A stretch of 64,000 bases of DNA from an uncultured Endomicrobiia bacterium (GTDB lineage: Bacteria > Elusimicrobiota > Endomicrobiia > Endomicrobiales > Endomicrobiaceae): the NCBI GenBank assembly GCA_938040055.1, contig CALHWY010000030.1:10133-74132 (forward strand). The letters run 5' to 3'. A program made the translations under genes and the position numbers. The number at the start of each line of letters is the position of its first letter. The first letter of the stretch is position 1. This document shows positions 57,224 to 64,000 of the stretch, in pieces. Under the pieces are notes generated by a model. The model saw only the letters and a program-made list of their open reading frames with translations, was not told the origin of the DNA and made no database searches.

Positions 57224-57268
57224 TTTTACGCCGCGAAAGATTATACGTCCGGAATCTTTAACGTAAAA
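57224..57268 (+). other. Nested hairpin between the fumarase subunit genes
   Basis: TTTTACG (57224-57230) pairs with CGTAAAA (57262-57268), enclosing AAAGATT (57236-57242)/AATCTTT (57253-57259): two coaxial perfect 7-bp stems separated by internal loops. No T-run follows directly. It may tune the alpha:beta ratio or stabilise the alpha message. Confidence 0.5.
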
Positions 57269-57345
57269 CCGGCGGCGGCGCGAAAACGGCGCATATAAAC
57301 CAAACCGGCGGCGCAATATTGCGCGCCCGGGAAGAAAACGGCGAT

Positions 57346-57870
57346 ATGAAAATAAATATTAAAGAACTGGCTTCGGATACCGGCATTTTAAAAGCGGGAC
57401 GGCAGATATATCTTTCAGGCACGGTTTACACCGCAAGAGACGCTGCCCATGCGAAACTTGTAGAAATGCTTGAGCGCGGCGAAAAGCCGCCTTTTAAACT
57501 GGCAGGCTGCGCCATATATTACTGCGGCCCTTCTCCCGCGGGGCCGGGACGCATCATAGGAGCCTGCGGTCCGACGACTTCGGCGAGAATGGACGCTTTT
57601 ACGCCCAGAATGCTTGAAGAAGGTGTGAAGATACTTATAGGAAAAGGCGCGAGAAAAGATTTTGTCGCAGATTCGATAAAAAAACATAAAGCCGTTTATC
57701 TTGTCGCCACCGGAGGAATCGCCGCCCTGCTTTCAAAAACAGTCAAAAAAGCTTCCCTTATCGCTTTTAAAGAGCTTGGCCCGGAAGCGGTATATGAGCT
57801 GGAAGTCGAAAATATGCCTCTTATCGCAGCGGTTGACAGCGAAGGGAACAGTATTTTTAAAAAAGGCTGA
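57346..57870 (+). CDS. Class I fumarate hydratase, beta subunit
   Basis: A 174-residue beta subunit: LSGTVYTARDAAHAKL near 25, AIYYCGPSPAGPGRIIGACG near 55-75 (substrate binding), TTSARMDAFTPRML and KHKAVYLVATGGIAALLSK (catalytic region). Normal length (about 180). Start ATG 57346 is favoured by homology; the frame opens nine codons earlier at 57319. There is no clear SD, and the gap after the alpha gene is 124 bases with a nested hairpin. Confidence 0.9.
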   Translation: MKINIKELASDTGILKAGRQIYLSGTVYTARDAAHAKLVEMLERGEKPPFKLAGCAIYYCGPSPAGPGRIIGACGPTTSARMDAFTPRMLEEGVKILIGKGARKDFVADSIKKHKAVYLVATGGIAALLSKTVKKASLIAFKELGPEAVYELEVENMPLIAAVDSEGNSIFKKG

Positions 57871-57961
57871 ACTGGCGTGTCCGGCGCCTTGCCGGGCCGG
57901 ACGGCAATTGTACCGGGCCGGAGAATTGAAAATTACGCTATAGAGGTATATTGAAAAGCGT

Positions 57962-57982
57962 CCGGCGTTTTTCGCCGGTTTT
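57962..57982 (+). terminator. Rho-independent terminator after fumarase
   Basis: CCGGCG (57962-57967), loop, CGCCGG (57973-57978), then TTTTG. It probably ends the malic-enzyme/fumarase transcript before coaX. Confidence 0.65.
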
Positions 57983-58079
57983 GTAAAAATTTTTGCGTTT
58001 ATATCCGGATTCGGGCTTTTGCCGGCGGCAATACGGAACTTGTCAGGCGCGGATTATTAATTTTTTAAACGGAGTATTT

Positions 58080-58880
58080 ATGCTTTTGGCTTTGGATATC
58101 GGAAATACGAATATAACCGCAGGTCTTTTCAGGCGGGAAAAAGAAAAATACGCGAAATATCCCGTAAAAGTTTGGAGAATGTCCACTCATAAAGACCGTA
58201 CTGAAGACGAATATGCCGCTTTGCTTATGGATCTGTTTTATTATTGCGGTTACAGCGCAAAAGATGTTTCCAATGTGGCCGCGGCAAGCGTTGTTCCGGC
58301 ATTAAACAATGTTTTTGAGGCACTTGTAAAAAAATATTTTAATAAAAAAGCTTTTTTTGTCGATTACAAAAATAACGGCGGGCTGAAATTCGGTTACGGA
58401 AATGCGCAGGAGGCCGGCGCTGACAGGATCGCCGATGCCGTAGCGGCATATTCCCTTTACGGAGGAGGAACCGTAGTTATTGATTTCGGAACGGCCACGA
58501 CTTTCGACTGCATAGATCTGAAAGGAAAGTATCTCGGCGGCTCCATAGCGCCGGGCCCGGCCGTTTCGGCGCGCTCTTTAAGCCTGAAGACCGCCAGGCT
58601 TCCGCAGGTCGAAATGAAAAAACCTTCGCATGCTATAGGCTCCGATACCGTCGAATGCATACAGTCGGGGCTTTATTTCGGTTATATAGGGCTTATAAAA
58701 GAAATACTTTCAAGAATAAAAAAGGAAATGAAAGTAAATCATATAATCGCGACCGGCGGACTGGCGGAGCTTATGTCAGGAGAAATAAAAGAAATAGAAG
58801 ACATATGCCCTGAGCTGACCCTTGAAGGAATAAGGATAATCTGGGAGAAGTCTGCAAAAATAAAAAGAAGCGGGAAATGA
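58080..58880 (+). CDS. coaX: Type III pantothenate kinase
   Basis: A 266-residue ASKHA kinase that phosphorylates pantothenate in the first step of CoA synthesis. LALDIGNTNITAGLF at the N-terminus (phosphate-1 loop), GADRIADAVAAYSLYGGG near 120 and VVIDFGTATTFDCID near 133 are the diagnostic blocks. The ATG at 58080 has GGAG at 58071-58074; the upstream extension to 57993 is out of keeping with the family. Monocistronic. Confidence 0.95.
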   Translation: MLLALDIGNTNITAGLFRREKEKYAKYPVKVWRMSTHKDRTEDEYAALLMDLFYYCGYSAKDVSNVAAASVVPALNNVFEALVKKYFNKKAFFVDYKNNGGLKFGYGNAQEAGADRIADAVAAYSLYGGGTVVIDFGTATTFDCIDLKGKYLGGSIAPGPAVSARSLSLKTARLPQVEMKKPSHAIGSDTVECIQSGLYFGYIGLIKEILSRIKKEMKVNHIIATGGLAELMSGEIKEIEDICPELTLEGIRIIWEKSAKIKRSGK

Positions 58881-59440
58881 AAATTTTCCCGTAAGCATTC
58901 GCGAATTTTTTCCGCGTCCGGGCAGGACGGATTAGCGAGTTTGCAGGTATTTTTATAATATTTTCCCATGCCGGCGGGGTCCGGCGTCGGATGTCTTAAT
59001 GAATTTGAAAATATTTTTTTCCCCGGCGCTTGTAAAAACGGCTTTTTGTCGCAAAAAGAGACGGTTTTGATAAACTTTGCGGGCTTTCAAACTTTGCCCG
59101 GCCGAAAAGCGCCGGATTCCGGTGTTTTTTGGACGCTTCTTTATAAATCCGCCGCAATAAACCGCGTCGAAAAGAAAATGGGCTTAGCTGCTCTTGCCTT
59201 GTGCAAAAGTTTTTTTGACGGTAAAAGGCGGAATATGCGTTTTTTTTTAGCGCGGCATGTCTTTATCCGTTGCGGCCGGCGGAAACGGATGCGTTTTTCG
59301 GTTTTTGAAGCTGTCGCCGCATTTGCGGAGTTTTGCACCGGGGTTTGTGACAAAATAAACAGGCTGAAATTCATATTGATTCGCGTTTTCCCGGACGGCT
59401 TTTTAATAACGGCGCGGCGGACGAAAGTTAAAATATGTTT
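58881..59440. other. Intergenic stretch with no convincing gene
   Basis: A 186-codon frame (58968-59528) spans most of it but is Phe/Arg/Cys-rich, lacks an SD and overlaps the real gene at 59455 in another frame; I treat it as chance. No RNA structure recognised. Confidence 0.5.
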
Positions 59441-59454
59441 TACGGAGCAAATTA

Positions 59455-60216
59455 ATGCTGAAAAAAGTTTTTTCGTTTTTTTTGACGGCTTTGCTTTGCG
59501 AAGGAGCGGCGCTTGCCGGCCCTTATGACGCTTTCGATTATGTTTTAAACAGCGCGGCCTCGGAAAAAACCGCCCGGAGATATCTTGAGGCTTTCACAAA
59601 AGATATCGGCCAGGCGATATCCGGAGGTTCTTACGGCATCGGGGGAAATCCGGGCATAAGCGGCAGTAATCTTAATCTCAGTCTTAAAATGTCTTATCAG
59701 GAAGTTTCCGGCTCAAATATAATAGTAAAAACTTCGGGAAATTCCGCGATATACTATCCCGTTGCCCAGGCGGAACTGGAATTTATCGAAAGATGTGAAG
59801 CGATCGCAAGATTTTCTTATTTTAACGGTTCCGCTCTTTTCGGCGGAGGTTTAAGATACAAAATTGTGGACAGCGCGGAGAAAATTTATATACCTTCGGT
59901 TTCCGTCCAGTCCGTGTATAACTATCTGGTCTGCGATGAAAATGAGTCCGGCAAGTTCAATATCTGGAATCTTAAAACGGGAACAACGGCATATTTCGGC
60001 TTGATTCCCCATATACAGCCTTATGTCTTTTTAACCTATGATATTACCGCTTTAAAGCCGCTGTCTTCCTCTTATTCATATCTTTCCTCAAGGGAAAACG
60101 GATTCGGCTGCGGCGCCGGAGCCGATATAAATATGCATCTTTTGAATATAACCGTTTCCCTGTCTGTCTACGATAAACAGTCCAATATCAGCTTCGGAGC
60201 CTATATCGGAATATAA
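59455..60216 (+). CDS. Outer-membrane-like secreted protein, unknown function
   Basis: A 253-residue protein with a Sec signal peptide (VFSFFLTALLCEGAALAG). After an N-terminal helical part, the mature sequence alternates aromatic/hydrophobic and polar residues in about eight short strands (SALFGGGLRYKIV, TTAYFGLIPHIQPYVFLTYD, VSLSVYDKQSNIS) and ends FGAYIGI, typical of a beta-barrel C-terminus. It is probably an outer-membrane protein. No family recognised. SD GGAG (59444-59447). Confidence 0.6.
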   Translation: MLKKVFSFFLTALLCEGAALAGPYDAFDYVLNSAASEKTARRYLEAFTKDIGQAISGGSYGIGGNPGISGSNLNLSLKMSYQEVSGSNIIVKTSGNSAIYYPVAQAELEFIERCEAIARFSYFNGSALFGGGLRYKIVDSAEKIYIPSVSVQSVYNYLVCDENESGKFNIWNLKTGTTAYFGLIPHIQPYVFLTYDITALKPLSSSYSYLSSRENGFGCGAGADINMHLLNITVSLSVYDKQSNISFGAYIGI

Positions 60217-60220
60217 GGTA

Positions 60221-60250
60221 TTGACAGAACAAAAAATAATATTGTATAAT
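60221..60250 (+). promoter_or_regulatory. groESL promoter
   Basis: TTGACA (60221-60226), 18 bases, TATAAT (60245-60250): both boxes perfect. Start near 60257, ten bases before the CIRCE-like element. Confidence 0.85.
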
Positions 60251-60266
60251 CAGCAATCGAAATATG

Positions 60267-60293
60267 CTAGCGCTAATAATATATGAGCGCTAT
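60267..60293 (+). promoter_or_regulatory. CIRCE-like HrcA operator
   Basis: CTAGCGCTA (60267-60275), nine bases, GAGCGCTAT (60285-60293): an inverted repeat with the exact 9-N-9 geometry of CIRCE (TTAGCACTC-N9-GAGTGCTAA), matching at 6 and 7 of 9 positions. The core is TAGCGCT/AGCGCTA. Placement in the 5' UTR of groES is typical of HrcA repression. Confidence 0.8.
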
Positions 60294-60333
60294 CATTAAT
60301 GAGAAATATAAATATTGCAAGGAGGAGCAAGAG

Positions 60334-60618
60334 ATGATCAGACCATTAGGTGACAAAATTTTAGTTAAGCCGGCGGAGGCGAAAGAAGTAAAAAAAGGCG
60401 GGATTATTATTCCCGACACCGCAAAAGAAAAGCCGCAGGAAGGCGAAGTTATAGCCGTCGGAAAAGGCAAAACTACAGATGACGGCAAAATAATAGCCTT
60501 AGACGTCAAAGCGGGCGACAAAGTTCTTTACGGAAAATATTCCGGAACAGAAGTAAAGATTGACGATGTGCAGTATCTTATAATGCCGCAGGACGATATT
60601 CTCGGAATAATAGAGTAA
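60334..60618 (+). CDS. groES: Co-chaperonin GroES
   Basis: A 94-residue Gro[17 protein letters not shown], the mobile loop with [22 protein letters not shown], and [18 protein letters not shown] at the end. It caps GroEL. Start ATG 60334 has AAGGAGG at 60319-60325; the frame extends back to 60283 but that would include the operator. First gene of the heat-shock operon. Confidence 0.97.
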   Translation: MIRPLGDKILVKPAEAKEVKKGGIIIPDTAKEKPQEGEVIAVGKGKTTDDGKIIALDVKAGDKVLYGKYSGTEVKIDDVQYLIMPQDDILGIIE

Positions 60619-60648
60619 AGAATAAATAAAAGAAACCGTAATATATAA

Positions 60649-62289
<1,641 letters not shown>

Positions 62290-62311
62290 TAAAAAAGAAT
62301 ATAAGCAAATT

Positions 62312-62343
62312 AAAGCCCCCGTATTAATACGGGGGCTTTTTTT
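62312..62343 (+). terminator. groESL terminator
   Basis: AAAGCCCCCGTAT (62312-62324) pairs with the complement ending at 62339 around loop TAAT-type bases, with TTTTTTT after the stem. Near-perfect intrinsic terminator. Confidence 0.9.
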
Positions 62344-62562
62344 GTTGTATATATAAAGGCATGAGGCTGCTTTTGCCGGAAATAAAAAGTATTATGCGGG
62401 GCTTTTTTTGTGCCGTATATAAAATAACTCTGAACATTTTTCATCTTTCCCGCACTTAGTATGCGTTTTTTTTTGTCGTATATAAAACCGCATGTGCGGC
62501 CCCGCCGGTCATGACTTATGGGCGCTTGCCGTTTAAAGCGGCTTGATAATGCGTTCTTTTTT
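62321..62562 (+). repeat. Degenerate tandem terminator-tail repeats
   Basis: Three copies of a motif, T-run + G(T)n + GTATATAAA, lie at 62336-62358, 62402-62424 and 62465-62487, 66 and 63 bases apart. Each is preceded by GTATTAATACGGGG, GTATTATGCGGGG or GTATGCG; a fourth, poorer copy may be around 62545-62562. The unit (about 65 bases) looks like successive copies of the tail of the groESL terminator that have lost the left arm of the stem. Confidence 0.55.
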
Positions 62563-63396
62563 TGCGCGGGACTTTTTTTGTCCGCAAAAATCCGTATTTT
62601 CTAAAATAAAAAACGGACTTGTGTAAAAAAACAAGAACTACAAAGAAGCTGTTAATTATATCTCTCGCCACGGAAATTTTGAAAATTAAAAACAAGCCGG
62701 TGAAGAATAAAATCATATGCAAAAAAATTAAAAAAGATATGAAAAATGAGATGATTATACGTTTTAGCGCCATTTCTCATATACCTATATATAATTTAAT
62801 ATCAGGATGTCGGATTCCTGAAAATCGGGAGCGGAATTTTGCCGCTCATTTTTGCCCGAAAAGAAAAATAAAATTTAAAACCATGTTGTTTTTGCATTGC
62901 AAAAATGTTTCTGAAAATGCCGAAAAACGCTTTCGGTATTATGAAATTTTCCGATACTCCGCACTTTCAGTTTATTTAAAACTTTTTTGTCGCGGCAGGA
63001 ATTGATATTAAAACACGCTTTAATCTGCCGGACAGTGGAATTTTGTATTTGGCTTTGACGGTTTTTATTAAAATACCGACAAAAAAGTTCCGCCGTATAA
63101 AGAATAAGTCTTACATATATTCTCCCGCGAAGGGAGCGACAATTCCACCACATTTTTTTCACTCTCTCCGATTATTTCAACTCGCGCTCATTCTGTTGAG
63201 TAAAAGAGCCGCTTAAAGCGGTCTTTTAAACGAAATATTTTGAACCGCGGAAAATATCCGCCTGTTTTGCTTTCTGACAAAAGTTTTAAAAACAAAGAAA
63301 AAGGCATTTAGACGCCATAAAATACGAAAATGGCGGAAAAAATATTTTTTTTGCTGAAAAAATTTTATAAATAATGCCTCAAAATTCAAATATATT
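62563..63396. other. Gene-free, AT-rich stretch
   Basis: Over 800 bases without a convincing gene. Short frames (62619-63005 plus, 62516-62773 minus) are Lys/Phe-rich by base composition only. A bidirectional terminator at 63202 and a promoter at 63397 are the only signals recognised. Confidence 0.5.
63202..63227. terminator. Bidirectional terminator-like hairpin
   Basis: AAAAGA-CCGCTT pairs with AAGCGG-TCTTTT in a near-symmetrical hairpin. Flanked by no gene on its left, it may insulate the gene at 63460. Confidence 0.55.
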
Positions 63397-63425
63397 TTGC
63401 AAATTGTCTCCAGTTGTGCTATATT
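63397..63425 (+). promoter_or_regulatory. Promoter of the coiled-coil gene
   Basis: TTGCAA (63397-63402), 17 bases, TATATT (63420-63425) with an extended-10 TGC immediately upstream. Start near 63432; SD GGAAGGA at 63448-63454. Confidence 0.7.
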
Positions 63426-63459
63426 TTATATGAAATTTATAAAATGCGGAAGGATTGAA

Positions 63460-64000
63460 ATGAAAAAAAAGTTGCCCGTATTGATTTTAATAGTTATTTT
63501 TATATTTTCCTCTGTTTTTTCCTTATATGCTCAGGAAAAGAAAGTAGTTTACAGAACTCAGAAAAATTCCAGAGTGAAGAAAAAGGTTGTGCTTTCGGAC
63601 CAGGAACCGGTTGAAGAGATGGCCGGGAAAGAAGAAAAGAGCGCGCCGGAAGAAGCCGGAGCGGGCTCCGGCGAAGAACCTGTATCCGAAGATGAATTTG
63701 TTCGTGAGCAAAGAGAGCGCATTGAACAGGAAAAGAAAAGCCTTGAAGAAGAGAAGCGCAAAATAGAACAAGAGAGAGTAAAGCTTGAGCAGGAGAGAAA
63801 GAAATATGAGCGGGAAGAGAAAGAGCGTTTAGAGCAGGAGGCGAAAGCCGCCGAGCTCGCTATAAAAAAAGCCGAGGCCGAAAGGGAAGCGGAAGCCGAA
63901 AGAGAGAAAAGAGAAGCCTCGGAAGCAAAAAAAAGGGCTCGTGAGGAAGCAAAAACAGAGGCGGAACGCAAAAAGGCCGAGGAAATAAAAGCAAAAGAAA
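63460..64000 (+). CDS. Exported charged coiled-coil protein, 3' end outside window
   Basis: Open from ATG 63460 to the end of the window (180 codons visible). Signal peptide (LPVLILIVIFIFSSVFSLYA, cleavage near AQE), then a basic stretch, an acidic Pro/Gly-rich linker (about residues 50-80) and from about 85 a long, uninterrupted coiled coil made almost entirely of Glu, Lys, Arg, Ala and Gln (EQERVKLEQERKKYEREEKE type heptads). Resembles TolA-like or structural periplasmic spacers, but no diagnostic domain is in view. Clear promoter and SD. The window cuts it, so total length and C-terminal domain are unknown. Confidence 0.7.
   Translation, partial: MKKKLPVLILIVIFIFSSVFSLYAQEKKVVYRTQKNSRVKKKVVLSDQEPVEEMAGKEEKSAPEEAGAGSGEEPVSEDEFVREQRERIEQEKKSLEEEKRKIEQERVKLEQERKKYEREEKERLEQEAKAAELAIKKAEAEREAEAEREKREASEAKKRAREEAKTEAERKKAEEIKAKE

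Noticed and set aside
58968..59528. 186-codon plus-strand frame before the outer-membrane-like gene
   Set aside because: Phe/Arg/Cys-rich, no SD, and overlaps the start of a gene with a good SD and signal peptide in another frame.
62619..63005. 128-codon plus-strand frame downstream of groEL
   Set aside because: Lys/Ile/Phe composition follows from local AT-richness; no SD and no motif.

Overview
The window comes from a diderm, probably strictly anaerobic bacterium with GC in the low-to-mid 40s % by eye. Diderm features are lipoproteins, a barrel-like outer-membrane protein and many signal peptides. Anaerobic features are a two-subunit [4Fe-4S] fumarase, two radical SAM proteins, a malic enzyme and a nitroreductase, with no respiratory genes. 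The very large secreted proteins carrying dikinase-type domains, and the radical SAM/rng/rplU/rpmA/obg neighbourhood, suggest Elusimicrobiota (Endomicrobia-like) or a neighbour such as Omnitrophota. That placement is inference; there is no rRNA gene here to test it.

Layout. 0-1.1 kb: 3' end of a Bax-inhibitor-like membrane protein overlapping engB. 1.7-6.7 kb: a tight run of membrane-anchored repeat protein, radical SAM protein, xth and two tandem DUF1254/DUF1214 lipoproteins. 6.7-12.7 kb: comF, a secreted unknown and a secreted ankyrin protein of about 30 repeats. 13.0-18.2 kb: radical SAM/DUF2344 protein, exported SGNH-like protein and rng. 18.6-24.0 kb: a GH81 beta-1,3-glucanase, a SIR2-like protein and a small membrane protein, bounded by one good promoter and one terminator. 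24.6-27.8 kb: aspC on the minus strand, divergent from rplU-rpmA-obg.

27.9-44.6 kb is the most unusual region. Two tandem giant genes of about 2389 and 2863 codons encode a signal peptide, a domain with Tiki/TraB/ChaN-like His and Glu motifs, a CPBP-type intramembrane protease segment, a long middle region, a phosphohistidine swivel domain and a C-terminal PPDK-type ATP-grasp. The swivel comes before the ATP-grasp and the PEP-binding TIM barrel is absent. This is the order of glucan water dikinase, not of PEP synthase. Just upstream is a frameshifted remnant of a third copy.

44.9-48 kb: ychF, a nitroreductase and a TerC-family transporter. 48.5-52.8 kb: an XRE/S24-like regulator diverging from a cluster of an exported SpoVG-like protein and two GGDEF diguanylate cyclases. 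52.8-54.9 kb: an orphan UgpC/MalK-type ATPase and a lipoprotein. 55.0-58.9 kb: malic enzyme and the two fumarase subunits (together fumarate to malate to pyruvate), then coaX. 59.5-62.3 kb: an outer-membrane-like protein and groES-groEL behind a sigma-70-type promoter and a CIRCE-like operator. 62.3-63.4 kb is gene-free and holds degenerate terminator-tail repeats. The window ends inside an exported charged coiled-coil protein.

Intergenic stretches are often 300-600 bases, with no coding signal I could recognise beyond a few possible remnants. I found no tRNA, rRNA, CRISPR array, IS element or prophage.
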